Source of the DNA: Streptomyces triculaminicus
Lineage (GTDB): Bacteria > Actinomycetota > Actinomycetes > Streptomycetales > Streptomycetaceae
NCBI RefSeq assembly: GCF_017349075.1
Contig: NZ_JAFMOF010000003.1
Location: 310,001 to 374,000 of the forward strand
DNA: 64,000 bases
Reading direction: 5' to 3'
The notes beneath the pieces were generated by a model. That model was not told where the DNA came from. It was given only the letters and a program-made list of their open reading frames with translations, and made no database searches. The translations under genes were made by a program, and so were the position numbers. Below, piece by piece: positions 53,519 to 61,777 of this stretch (position 1 is the first letter of the stretch; every line of letters starts with the position of its first letter).

Positions 53519-54304
53519 ACGCATGCCTCGGCGACGAACGAGTGCCATTCGACCGGGGCGCCTGAAATCCCAGCCTTCCGTGGAGCGGAGATCGACAGCT
53601 TCGCAAGGATGTCGAACGGGCTGTCGAATGTCTGGCCGAAATTCGACGGCTGGGATCCAGGCGGGTAGCAATGCTCGTGGAGCAAGCTAATGAACTGCCG
53701 ATGCCGATAGCGGGTTGATGGGCTTGCGCAGTAGGATCTGCGATGACGCGATCGCCCGCCCGCGCCGGGTGATGGGATGTGACAACACGCCAGACGTTAA
53801 ACCGGCCATTAAGGTCCTGTCGAAAGGCGTGAGGGAAAGACGTCGAGCCCGTTCCCGTACGTGGCATCGATATATGGCCAGTCCGGGCAGTGCCGCGTGG
53901 GTCTATATCCGCTGGTCAGCACTGATCGGCGGCGCTCGTGGCGACCGGGAATGAGCCAACTCCTTTACATTTCTTGCCCTTTGATCAGTCGGTGGCATAC
54001 ATTCGAAACGCACTCAGCGAAACGGGCAACTGGGGACCGTTCAGCACCGAGTCGGGGGGATGGCTTGCGAGAGCCCTGTAGGGCAAGAAAGCGTCGCGTC
54101 GTCGACGTCTTTGGCCGACGCGTTCGGAGCGTTTTCTCCCACGCCTCACCTGTAAAGGTAGCTACCAAGTAGCTCTCTCGCGCGCAAGTGATCGTTCCTC
54201 AGAATCGAAACACTGCCTTCGCTGCGCCCTTAAATGTCCGCGCCCCAGCTGGTTTTGGCGACCCTCGCAAGGACGCGGACACTCTCCAACGGAGGAAAGA
54301 CTAC
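53519..54304. other. Gene-poor, lower-GC stretch
   Basis: I see no gene with a good ribosome binding site and family match here. Several short open frames exist on both strands, and on the minus strand fragments such as EWHSFVAEAC faintly recall the C-terminus of DUF397 proteins in a broken frame. A 10-bp palindrome GGTAGCTACC lies at 54157-54166. The stretch is likely a remnant of earlier insertions plus the promoter of the next gene. Confidence 0.5.
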
Positions 54305-54769
54305 ATGAATCACAAGTCCCTGAGAATAGCGGCCGCGACCGCGATGGCCGCCGTTGCGTTCGGTGCGGCCGTCCCCGCTGCCAACGCCGTGGACGCCCAC
54401 CGCAACGCCGCCGCCGTATCCGCGCCGGCCATCTCCGAGGCGGAACTCGCTGCCCTCAAGGCGGCCAACCCGCGGTCCGCTACCAACGGTGAGGCCAGCA
54501 TCTCGGCCGCCGAGCTCGCTGCCCTGACCGCCGCTGCCAACGCTGCGGAGGGCCAGCAGATCCTCGGAGGCAAGCTCGACGCTCTCATCGCCCTGCTGAA
54601 GAAGTCTCCCGGGCTCTTCAAGGATGCCGTGAAGGCCGCCAAGAAGGGTGCAGACGCCTTCAACGACTGGGTCGACGGGCTCTCCAACTGGAACCCGGTC
54701 AAATGGGCCATCAAGGGAGCGCCCAGCGAGATCCTGTACGAGCTGATCCGCTACCTCGCCGGCATGTAA
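54305..54769 (+). CDS. Small secreted protein, 154 aa
   Basis: The protein has a clear Sec signal peptide (MNHKSLRIAAATAMAAVAFG..., cleaved after ANA near residue 28). The mature part has two similar segments ISEAELAALKAAN and ISAAELAALTAAA, then an amphipathic, lysine-rich C-terminal half (LDALIALLKKSPGLFKDAVKAAKKGADAF, ending LIRYLAGM). I do not recognise the family. The size, secretion, amphipathic helices and a small membrane protein downstream are compatible with a toxin or bacteriocin-like role, but this is only inference. GGAGGAAAG precedes the ATG at 54305. Confidence 0.75.
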   Translation: MNHKSLRIAAATAMAAVAFGAAVPAANAVDAHRNAAAVSAPAISEAELAALKAANPRSATNGEASISAAELAALTAAANAAEGQQILGGKLDALIALLKKSPGLFKDAVKAAKKGADAFNDWVDGLSNWNPVKWAIKGAPSEILYELIRYLAGM

Positions 54770-54779
54770 TACCGCTTCT

Positions 54780-54817
54780 GGCTGCGGTGTCCTCCGATTC
54801 TGGAGGGCGCCGCAGCC
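54780..54817 (+). terminator. Hairpin between secreted and membrane protein genes
   Basis: A 16-bp stem (arm GGCTGCGGTGTCCTCC, two G-T pairs) with a six-base loop begins 11 bases after the stop of the secreted protein. The next gene's ribosome binding site follows immediately. It could end most transcripts and leave the downstream gene at a lower level. Confidence 0.8.
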
Positions 54818-54836
54818 CCCTGCTTGGAGCTGCAGA

Positions 54837-55103
54837 TTGAACAAAACAAGGGAACAGGCCGTCGCCGATAATATCTGGGGTGCGTCGGCGCTGTTCATGA
54901 TTGCCGCCTTCGTCTGCTTCAATTTCGTGAGTGGTGCGTCTGCCACGAAAGCGGGCTGGATCCTGTACGCATGCGGGTGGGTTCCGGTACTCGCGATGCT
55001 CATCTGGTGTGCCATCAAGCGGCGTAAGCCCGGTGTCGGCGGCGCTGTGAGTATTTCCCTGCTGATTATTTTCGCCCTCGTTTTCTGGCTGAACCATAGC
55101 TGA
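54837..55103 (+). CDS. Small three-helix membrane protein, 88 aa
   Basis: The protein has three hydrophobic segments (about residues 14-34, 40-58 and 68-86), with a basic loop KRRKPG between the last two. I do not recognise the family. The TTG start at 54837 has a GGAG eight bases upstream. Its place directly after a secreted peptide gene is that of an immunity protein or export helper, though neither is shown. Confidence 0.65.
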   Translation: MNKTREQAVADNIWGASALFMIAAFVCFNFVSGASATKAGWILYACGWVPVLAMLIWCAIKRRKPGVGGAVSISLLIIFALVFWLNHS

Positions 55104-55302
55104 TTGCGTACAAGGAGTAACGGAACTTCTTCCGCTGCCTTGTCGCCGCCTTGCCGCTGAGGGCTGCGCGCGGATCTCGCGCAGTCCTCGATCGTCATGA
55201 GGCGACCCGGGCTCATTCTTTCGCGCTCCCGCCACAGCAGGATGCTTGAACATGGAATCGGCGTCGACAAGTGCCTGTCAGACGTAGCCTGTTGCTGAGG
55301 GG

Positions 55303-56550
55303 ATGGTGAAGCCCATGTCGTCAGGGTTGGCAGACAACGTCCGCAAGTTCCGCCGCGCGGCAGGCCTGAGCCAGGAGAGGCTGGCCCACGAGTCGGGTCT
55401 CTCCGTCGGTGTCGTGCGCAAGCTCGAGCAGGGCGGTGACGCGCGTGTCGAGACATTGCACGCGCTGGCTCGCGTGCTAGGCGTGACGACGTCGGCCCTG
55501 TTCGCGACGGAGGCACCCCAGCCGGTCGTTGGGGACGAGGCGAACCGGCGGTATCTGGTCGAGCTGCGGAAGGCGTTGATGCCACCCATCGGGCTCGCCG
55601 CCCCTCTGACGGATCCGGGCGAGGCAAGTGACCTTTCCCTGCTCCAGAGGGAGATCGCGGACGGCGACGCGCTCTATCAGGCGGACCGGTACGGCTCCGT
55701 GGCCAAGAGGCTGCCGTGGCTCTTGCGGTCGACCGAGGCGTCCGTTGCCGTGACGGAAGGCGAGAAGAGGCAGCACGCGGAGATCGTGCGGGCACACGCT
55801 CTACTGCTGGCGGGCAAGTACCTCACCCAGGTCCGGCAGTACGACATGGCGTACTACGCCCTTGCCGAGGGCATTCGTCTCGCCCGGGAGGCCGGCCAGA
55901 CGCTCACCACCGCCACGGGGGTCGTCGGCATGTGCTGGCTCCTGTTGCGCCAGGACCGCTTCGACGAGAGCGAACACCTCGCCGCTGTCACGGCAGCGGC
56001 GATGGAGCCACGTATCTCGTCGGCCAGTCCAGGCCACCTGGCTGTCTGGGGCGAGCTGTGGCTGCGGGTGGCGTCGTCGACCGTACGTAATAACCGCCCA
56101 CAGGAGGCCCGGGAGGCACGCAGGATGGCAGGAACGGCGGCGAGCGCACTCGGTAAGCAGTTCTGCGCCTTCGGGCAGAACTGGGGGAACTTCGGCCCTG
56201 TGACGACGGAGCTGAAGGTCGTCGAAGACCTGTCGATCGCCGACGATGCGCGAGGGGTGCTCCGCCGCGCCGATGATGGTCTGTTGAGCTCGAAGGCCAT
56301 CGGCGCATATGGCGAGCCGGGCGTGAACAGCTGGGGCCGTCACCGGCTCGACGTCGCCAAGGCACACGTCACCCTTGGGTCTCATGAAGACGCGTTGGGC
56401 GAACTGAAGCAGCTTCGGCGCAGCTCCGGGCAATGGCTGAAGCATCAGCCCATGGCCCGGTACGTCATGAGCGATCTCCTCAAAACGCGGAAACGAACGC
56501 TGACCGAGGAGATGCGAGAGATGGCCTCCCACCTGGGCATCAAGGATTAA
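55303..56550 (+). CDS. XRE-family regulator with TPR-like C-terminus
   Basis: The 415-residue protein has an N-terminal helix-turn-helix (VRKFRRAAGLSQERLAHESGLSVGVVRKLEQG, about residues 10-45) and a C-terminal helical region of about 320 residues with TPR-like repeats. This large HTH-TPR type is very common in Streptomyces, often next to small genes of unknown function, and is thought to sense a peptide or small ligand. ATG 55303 or ATG 55315 could be the start. The inverted repeats that begin at its stop codon may be its operator for the genes that follow. Confidence 0.85.
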   Translation: MVKPMSSGLADNVRKFRRAAGLSQERLAHESGLSVGVVRKLEQGGDARVETLHALARVLGVTTSALFATEAPQPVVGDEANRRYLVELRKALMPPIGLAAPLTDPGEASDLSLLQREIADGDALYQADRYGSVAKRLPWLLRSTEASVAVTEGEKRQHAEIVRAHALLLAGKYLTQVRQYDMAYYALAEGIRLAREAGQTLTTATGVVGMCWLLLRQDRFDESEHLAAVTAAAMEPRISSASPGHLAVWGELWLRVASSTVRNNRPQEAREARRMAGTAASALGKQFCAFGQNWGNFGPVTTELKVVEDLSIADDARGVLRRADDGLLSSKAIGAYGEPGVNSWGRHRLDVAKAHVTLGSHEDALGELKQLRRSSGQWLKHQPMARYVMSDLLKTRKRTLTEEMREMASHLGIKD

Positions 56551-56605
56551 GTACCACGAAGCGTGGTACTTCCTGTTCAGCCTCCCACCCAACTACCACG
56601 CTTCG
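56549..56605. promoter_or_regulatory. Nested inverted repeats with TACCACG half-sites
   Basis: AAGTACCACG/CGTGGTACTT forms a perfect 10-bp dyad around AAG at 56549-56571, and a third half-site TACCACGCTTCG at 56594-56605 is the exact complement of CGAAGCGTGGTA at 56557-56568. The array could be a regulator binding site upstream of 56673 or a switchable hairpin downstream of the regulator gene. Confidence 0.7.
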
Positions 56606-56672
56606 CGCCTGGTCCACGGCTTCGCCCGCCCATACGTTCCTCGTGAGTCACGAGACGAAAGGCGTTGTGTGA

Positions 56673-56993
56673 ATGACGTACCGGAACGGTGCCTACGTGA
56701 TGGACATCCGCGAGGACAGAATCGCCCAGGTCATCGGGCGCGCCGGCGCCATGGTGCAGGTCCGGACGCCGGGCGGCGGTCTGCAGTGGGAGGTACCCGC
56801 GTCCGCGCTGCGGCTGGCGACTCGTGAGGAGCGCGAGGCGGCCGGGCTGCGGCCCTACCTCAGTGGGTGCGCCAAGTGCGTGGAGCTCGAGACGGCTCGG
56901 CAGAAGGCGGGGCCCGGCGAACGTCCTCGGGCCACCGCCGCCGCGCGTACGCACTGGATCGTGGAGCACTCGGCGTCGGAGGCGCGCCGGTGA
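56673..56993 (+). CDS. Hypothetical protein, 106 aa
   Basis: The first 70 residues form a small beta-rich domain (YVMDIREDRIAQVIGRAGAMVQVRTPGGGLQWEVPASALRLAT) of a type I see often in Streptomyces beside HTH-TPR regulators; then comes CAKCVELETARQKA, with a CxxC. The function is unknown. ATG at 56673 has AAAGG rather far upstream. Its stop overlaps the next GTG in GTGA, so the two genes are coupled. Confidence 0.7.
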   Translation: MTYRNGAYVMDIREDRIAQVIGRAGAMVQVRTPGGGLQWEVPASALRLATREEREAAGLRPYLSGCAKCVELETARQKAGPGERPRATAAARTHWIVEHSASEARR

Positions 56994-57226
56994 GGGCCGT
57001 AGGCCGCCTGGTGAACCACTGTGCTCACCGTAGGGGCTGGGTCGTCACCGCCGAGGGTGAGCAGCGGTGCGACGACTGCGGCACCCGCCGCTTCACCGGC
57101 TACGGGGCCCTGAGGCCCCCGGGGCTGCCGGAGCGTACGGCCCCTCCATCAAGGGACCGTGCCCGGGCCGACCGTGACGCGGCCCGGCTGATCTCACGGA
57201 TCCGGCGCCGGGGCGCCGTCGCCTGA
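56990..57226 (+). CDS. Small protein with CxxC zinc-ribbon-like motif, 78 aa
   Basis: The protein has the sequence VNHCAHRRGWVVTAEGEQRC followed by DDCGTRRF, giving CxxC with an upstream Cys/His pair that could bind zinc. The remainder is Arg-rich. The GTG start at 56990 overlaps the upstream stop. The function is unknown; the partner is probably the upstream gene. Confidence 0.65.
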   Translation: MRAVGRLVNHCAHRRGWVVTAEGEQRCDDCGTRRFTGYGALRPPGLPERTAPPSRDRARADRDAARLISRIRRRGAVA

Positions 57227-57235
57227 AACGCCACT

Positions 57236-57265
57236 GGGCCCCCGCCGGTGGGGCAGCGGGGGTCC
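57236..57265. terminator. Hairpin between small gene and lon
   Basis: A 10-bp stem with one G-T pair (GGGCCCCCGC arm) and a ten-base loop lies 10 bases after the small gene and about 140 bases from the convergent lon stop. It probably ends the small-gene operon. Confidence 0.6.
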
Positions 57266-57405
57266 ACGTCCAGGTAGCGGTCGTCTGCCATCGCACACCC
57301 CTCCCCGCCGCTCAACGATGCGGACAACGGCCGGGACACGCCTGCGGCCCGGCCCCCGCTCACGGGAAACCGGGCCACAGGCGCGAACCCCCGGCCGTCA
57401 GGCCG

Positions 57406-59802
57406 TCACGCCGCCACTGCCACCTCGGCCGTCGCTGCCGTCAGGGCCAGGTCCAGGACCTGGCGGACGTCCGAGACCGGGTGGACGTCGAGCTTGGCCA
57501 GGATCTCGGCGGGGACGTCGTCGAGGTCGGGCTCGTTGCGCTTGGGGATGATCACCGTGGTGATGCCCGCCCGGTGCGCGGCGAGCAGCTTCTGCTTCAC
57601 GCCGCCGATGGGCAGGACGCGGCCGGTCAGCGAGACCTCGCCCGTCATGGCCACGTCGGGGCGGACCTGACGGCCGGAGAGCAGGGAGGCCAGGGCCGTC
57701 GTCATGGTGATGCCCGCGCTCGGGCCGTCCTTGGGCACCGCGCCCGCCGGCACGTGCAGGTGGACGCCGCGCTCCTTGAAGTCGCCGACCGGCAGTTCCA
57801 GCTCGGCGCCGTGCGAGCGGAGGAAGGAGAGCGCGATCTGGGCGGACTCCTTCATCACGTCACCCAGCTGGCCGGTCAGGGTCAGGCCGGCTCCGCCGGT
57901 CTCCGGGTCGGCCAGGGAGGCCTCGACGAAGAGGACGTCGCCGCCCGCGCCCGTCACCGCCAGGCCCGTGACCACGCCGGGGACGGACGTGCGCCGCTCG
58001 GCCGGGTCCTGGGCCGACTCGGGCGTGTGGTGCGGTCGCCCGATCAGCGGGCGCAGCTGGTCGGCGCCGATGGTGAAGGGCAGCTCCTGCTCGCCCAGCT
58101 CGTGCCGTGCCGCGACCTTGCGCAGCAGCCGGGCCACCGCGCGCTCCAGGTTCCGTACGCCCGCCTCGCGGGTGTACTCGCCGGCCAGACTGCGCAGGGC
58201 CTCGTCCTCCAGCACGACCTCCCCCGGCTCCATGCCCGCCCGCTCCAGCTGCCGGGGCAGCAGGTGGTCGCGGGCGATGACGACCTTCTCGTCCTCGGTG
58301 TAGCCGTCGAGGCGGACCAGCTCCATGCGGTCGAGCAGTGCCTCGGGGATGGCCTCGAGGACGTTGGCGGTGGCCAGGAAGACCACGTCGGACAGGTCGA
58401 GCTCGACCTCCAGGTAGTGGTCGCGGAAGGTGTGGTTCTGGGCCGGGTCGAGGACCTCGAGCAGGGCGGCGGCCGGGTCGCCCCGGAAGTCGGAGCCGAC
58501 CTTGTCGATCTCGTCGAGCAGGACGACCGGGTTCATCGAGCCGGCCTCCTTGACCGCCCGGACGATGCGGCCGGGCAGCGCGCCCACGTACGTACGCCGG
58601 TGGCCGCGGATCTCCGCCTCGTCGCGGACGCCGCCGAGCGCGACGCGCACGAACTTCCGGCCCATGGCGTGGGCCACGCTCTCGCCCAGCGAGGTCTTGC
58701 CGACACCGGGCGGGCCGACGAGCGCGAGCACCGCGCCCCCGCGCCGCCCGCCGACCACGCCCAGCCCCCGGTCGGCGCGCCGTTTGCGCACCGCCAGGTA
58801 TTCGGTGATCCGTTCCTTGACGTCCTCCAGGCCCGCGTGCTCCCGGTCGAGCACGGCCTTGGCGCCGGGGATGTCGTAGGCGTCCTCGGTGCGCTCGTTC
58901 CACGGCATCTCCAGGACCGTGTCGAGCCAGGTGCGGATCCAGCCGCTCTCGGGGCTCTGGTCGGAGGCGCGCTCGAGCTTGCCGACCTCCTTCAGCGCGG
59001 CCTCGCGGACGGCCGGCGGCAGGTCGGCGGCCTCGACGCGGGCGCGGTAGTCCTCGGACTCGTTCTCCGGGTCGCCGTTGAGCTCGGAGAGCTCCTTGCG
59101 GACGGCCTCCAGCTGGCGGCGGAGCAGGAACTCGCGCTGCTGCTTGTCGACACCCTCCTGGACGTCCTTGGCGATCGACTCGGCGACGTCCTGCTCGGCG
59201 AGGTGGTCGCCGAGCCGCTTCACGGCGAGCCGGAGCCGGGCCACCGGGTCGGCGGTCTCCAGCAGCTCGACACGCTGGGCGACGGTGAGGAAGGGGGAGT
59301 AGCCGGCGTTGTCGGCGAGCTGGCCGACGTCGTCGATCTGCTGGACGCGGTCCACGACCTGCCAGGCGCCGCGCTTGCGCAGCCAGCTGGTGGCGAGGGC
59401 CTTGTACTCCTTGACCAGCTCCGTCACCGCGCCGGGCAATGGGTCGGGGGTGATCTCCTCCATCGCGACGCCCTCGACCCACAGCGCGGCGCCCGGGCCG
59501 GTGGTGCCGGCGCCGATGCGGACGCGGCGCACGCCGCGGATCAGGGCACCGGGGTCGCCGTCGGAGAGGCGCCCGACCTGCTCCACGGTGCCGAGCGTGC
59601 CGACGCCGGCGTACGTGCCGTCCACGCGCGGCACGAGCAGGACCCTGGGCTTCTCGCCCGGGGTGGCCGCGGCCTGGGCCGCCTCGACGGACGCCCGGGC
59701 CTCGGGGTCCGAGAGGTCCAGCGGGACGACCATGCCGGGCAGCACCACCTCGTCGTCGAGCGGCAGCACGGGCAGGGTGAGCGGTGTGGACGTCGAAGCC
59801 AT
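57406..59802 (-). CDS. lon: ATP-dependent protease Lon
   Basis: The 798-residue protein degrades damaged and specific regulatory proteins in the cytoplasm. It has the Lon N-terminal domain, a AAA+ module with Walker A GPPGVGKTSLG and Walker B VVLLDEIDKVG, and the C-terminal protease domain with the catalytic Ser in VPKDGPSAGITM and the Lys in GGVKQKLLAAHRAG. I chose ATG at 59802 (MASTSTPL) with AAGGGGAG upstream. A HAIR element in the promoter suggests control by the heat-shock repressor HspR, as reported for Streptomyces lon. Confidence 0.95.
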   Translation of the reverse strand: MASTSTPLTLPVLPLDDEVVLPGMVVPLDLSDPEARASVEAAQAAATPGEKPRVLLVPRVDGTYAGVGTLGTVEQVGRLSDGDPGALIRGVRRVRIGAGTTGPGAALWVEGVAMEEITPDPLPGAVTELVKEYKALATSWLRKRGAWQVVDRVQQIDDVGQLADNAGYSPFLTVAQRVELLETADPVARLRLAVKRLGDHLAEQDVAESIAKDVQEGVDKQQREFLLRRQLEAVRKELSELNGDPENESEDYRARVEAADLPPAVREAALKEVGKLERASDQSPESGWIRTWLDTVLEMPWNERTEDAYDIPGAKAVLDREHAGLEDVKERITEYLAVRKRRADRGLGVVGGRRGGAVLALVGPPGVGKTSLGESVAHAMGRKFVRVALGGVRDEAEIRGHRRTYVGALPGRIVRAVKEAGSMNPVVLLDEIDKVGSDFRGDPAAALLEVLDPAQNHTFRDHYLEVELDLSDVVFLATANVLEAIPEALLDRMELVRLDGYTEDEKVVIARDHLLPRQLERAGMEPGEVVLEDEALRSLAGEYTREAGVRNLERAVARLLRKVAARHELGEQELPFTIGADQLRPLIGRPHHTPESAQDPAERRTSVPGVVTGLAVTGAGGDVLFVEASLADPETGGAGLTLTGQLGDVMKESAQIALSFLRSHGAELELPVGDFKERGVHLHVPAGAVPKDGPSAGITMTTALASLLSGRQVRPDVAMTGEVSLTGRVLPIGGVKQKLLAAHRAGITTVIIPKRNEPDLDDVPAEILAKLDVHPVSDVRQVLDLALTAATAEVAVAA

Positions 59803-59823
59803 GATCTCCCCTTCGGCAGGCAA

Positions 59824-59844
59824 GTTGAGCTATGTCGACTCAAT
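59824..59844 (-). promoter_or_regulatory. HAIR element (HspR operator) of lon
   Basis: GTTGAGC-N7-ACTCAAT matches the HAIR consensus CTTGAGT-N7-ACTCAAG at most positions with the exact seven-base spacer. It lies about 22 bases upstream of the lon start, in the region where a repressor would block transcription. Confidence 0.85.
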
Positions 59845-59943
59845 GCACGGGGGTCGCAAGATGTTCCCAGGGCTTTGTTCGCTCTGAGCGATCAATGGGG
59901 ATCACGGAAAACCGCGGGAGAACGAGCCAGGACGTACGAACGG

Positions 59944-60768
59944 TCAGCCGCGCCGCAGCGCGTCCTCCGGGCGGCGCGACGCCTCACCCTCCGCGCGCGG
60001 GCGGGGAACGGACACCGGCGGCGGGGCCACAGAGGCGGCGGTGGGCGCCGGCGGGGGCGTGCGTACCGGGCCGGGCGCCGGCGTACGCGGCGCGCGGCGT
60101 GAGCGGGCCTCGTCGCGGATCAGCGCGTGGCAGGCGACCCCGGTCAGCAGCGCGATGGGGTGGCCCCAGCTGGCGAGCGGGTCGACGAGCTCGATCAGGT
60201 CCCGGGCGCAGATCGCCCCGGCCACGCCCAGCAGCGTCCACCTCCAGCGGCCCGGCAGCAGCCCCGACAGGGCTCCGACGCAGGCCATCAGACCGAAGCT
60301 GATGCCGTAGTCCAGGCGGTGCAGCGAGGCCTCGGGCAGCCGGCCGGCCGCGACCGCGCCCGCCACGGGGAGCTCGGTGGCCAGCGTGGCCAGCACGTGC
60401 CCCGCCAGGAACACCCCGGCCGTCCGGGCCGCGCCCACGCGACGCTCCAGCGCGGTCCCGACGAGGGCGAAGGCGGGCCCGTACGCGGAGAGGAGGCCGC
60501 CGGCCACCCACAGGGCGCTGGCCAGGAGGACGACCAGCGGCTGATCGGCCAGGTGGGCCGCGTCCGTGCTGGAGTCGCGCAGCAGCTGGTTGACGGTGGC
60601 CTCGTCGCCGACGTCGGCGTAGACGGCGAGGGTCAGCAGGATCAGGCCATAGAAGAAGGTGAACGGCGTCCCCGTGGGAGTGGGCAGCAGCCGGCCGACG
60701 CGCCTCAGCGCACGGCGGCGACGCGAGGGCGTCGCGCCGGAGTTCGCGCCGGCGTCAACCGCGGTCAC
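59944..60768 (-). CDS. Rhomboid-like integral membrane protein
   Basis: The 274-residue protein has six or so hydrophobic segments with the layout of rhomboid-like proteins, but no GxSG/H catalytic pair is visible, so it is probably not an active protease. The N-terminal 30 residues are basic and the last 50 residues are Pro/Arg-rich and disordered. I chose GTG at 60768 with AAAGGGG about ten bases upstream; the frame is open further up to 60867. It is divergent from the spermidine synthase-like gene. Confidence 0.65.
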   Translation of the reverse strand: MTAVDAGANSGATPSRRRRALRRVGRLLPTPTGTPFTFFYGLILLTLAVYADVGDEATVNQLLRDSSTDAAHLADQPLVVLLASALWVAGGLLSAYGPAFALVGTALERRVGAARTAGVFLAGHVLATLATELPVAGAVAAGRLPEASLHRLDYGISFGLMACVGALSGLLPGRWRWTLLGVAGAICARDLIELVDPLASWGHPIALLTGVACHALIRDEARSRRAPRTPAPGPVRTPPPAPTAASVAPPPVSVPRPRAEGEASRRPEDALRRG

Positions 60769-60953
60769 TCGGTCATGCCCCTTTCCGCGCACCACTGCGG
60801 GGCCGCGGAAAAAATCGCCCGCCCGCCCATTCAAGAACATTAAGGTGCACAGGCTCCGCCGAATCAACCTCTGGCCGTGACTCCGGTCACCCTTGTCAAC
60901 CTCTTGACGCGCGGTTGCGTCGGCGCAGCCCGTCGACCTGAGGAGGCATGAGA

Positions 60954-61688
60954 ATGACCGTCCCGGACATCCGGCGCACCGCCGACGAGACGCCCGTCAC
61001 GATCGAGCGACGCGAGGGCCCCCACGGCGAGGTCGTACTGCGGCGCAGAGGGACGCACTACGAGATCATCGCCAACGGCTGCTTCCTGATGGACACCGCC
61101 GACGGCCGCTCCGAGCGCCTGCTGGTCGACGCCGCCCTCGCCGCGCTGCCCCCCGGTCGCCCGTCACCGTCCGTGCTGATCGGCGGCCTCGGCGTCGGCT
61201 TCTCCCTGGCCCGGGCGGCCGCCGAGCCGCGCTGGGGGCGGATCACGGTCGTCGAACGCGAGGAGGCGGTCATCGACTGGCACCGCACCGGCCCGCTGTC
61301 CGCGATCTCCGCTCCGGCGCTGGCCGACCCGCGCACCCGGATCGTCCACGACGACCTCCTCGCCCACCTGCGCGACGCGGCCGCCGACGGCGCCGAAGAC
61401 GCCGCTCGTGCAGCGGACACCCGCTACGACGCCCTCTGCCTCGACATCGACAACGGCCCCGACTGGACCGTCACCGAGGACAACGGCGGCCTCTACTCAC
61501 CCGCCGGTCTCGCCGCCTGCCGGGCCCGGCTGACCCCCGGCGGCGTGCTCGCCGTGTGGTCCGCGCAGCCCTCCCCGGCATTCGAACAAGCCCTCCGGAA
61601 TGCCGGATTCGCCGGGGTAACCACCAGAGAGATCACCGTTGCCCGGGGCGTCCCCGACGTGGTCCACCTCGGCATCGGCGCCGCGTAG
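60954..61688 (+). CDS. Spermidine synthase-like SAM-dependent protein
   Basis: The 244-residue protein has the Rossmann-like fold of the spermine/spermidine synthase superfamily: the nucleotide-binding loop VLIGGLGVGFSLA, the acidic end of the next strand ITVVEREEAVIDW, and LCLDIDNGPDW. The N-terminal beta part (VVLRRRGTHYEIIANGCFLMDTADGRSERLLV) is also typical. The aminopropyl substrate residues are not clearly conserved, so it may be a methyltransferase or a different aminopropyl transferase. I chose ATG at 60954 with AGGAGG seven bases upstream; an ATG two codons earlier lies too close to that site. Confidence 0.78.
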   Translation: MTVPDIRRTADETPVTIERREGPHGEVVLRRRGTHYEIIANGCFLMDTADGRSERLLVDAALAALPPGRPSPSVLIGGLGVGFSLARAAAEPRWGRITVVEREEAVIDWHRTGPLSAISAPALADPRTRIVHDDLLAHLRDAAADGAEDAARAADTRYDALCLDIDNGPDWTVTEDNGGLYSPAGLAACRARLTPGGVLAVWSAQPSPAFEQALRNAGFAGVTTREITVARGVPDVVHLGIGAA

Positions 61689-61777
61689 CCGAGCCGCGCC
61701 GGGTGCCCGTAACCTGCCTTCCACAACTGCAGGACTGCCAGCGAGAACGCTACGGGAAGACGCTAGGGGCGGGGCGC

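Noticed and set aside
53422..53685. A minus-strand 87-codon frame ending near the FxsT stop, with EWHSFVAEAC
   Set aside because: It faintly resembles the end of DUF397 proteins, but the conserved N-terminal part is missing and no ribosome binding site is present. I mention it only as a possible remnant.
54837..55103. Interpretation of the small membrane protein as a phage holin
   Set aside because: Three helices and small size would fit, but no lysin, tail or other phage genes are nearby.
57100..57291. A minus-strand small gene starting MADDRYLDVDPRCPTGGG with a GGAGGGG site
   Set aside because: The start is attractive, but the frame overlaps the plus-strand 78-aa gene for most of its length, and the terminator hairpin at 57236-57265 lies inside it. 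The evidence is too weak to annotate.
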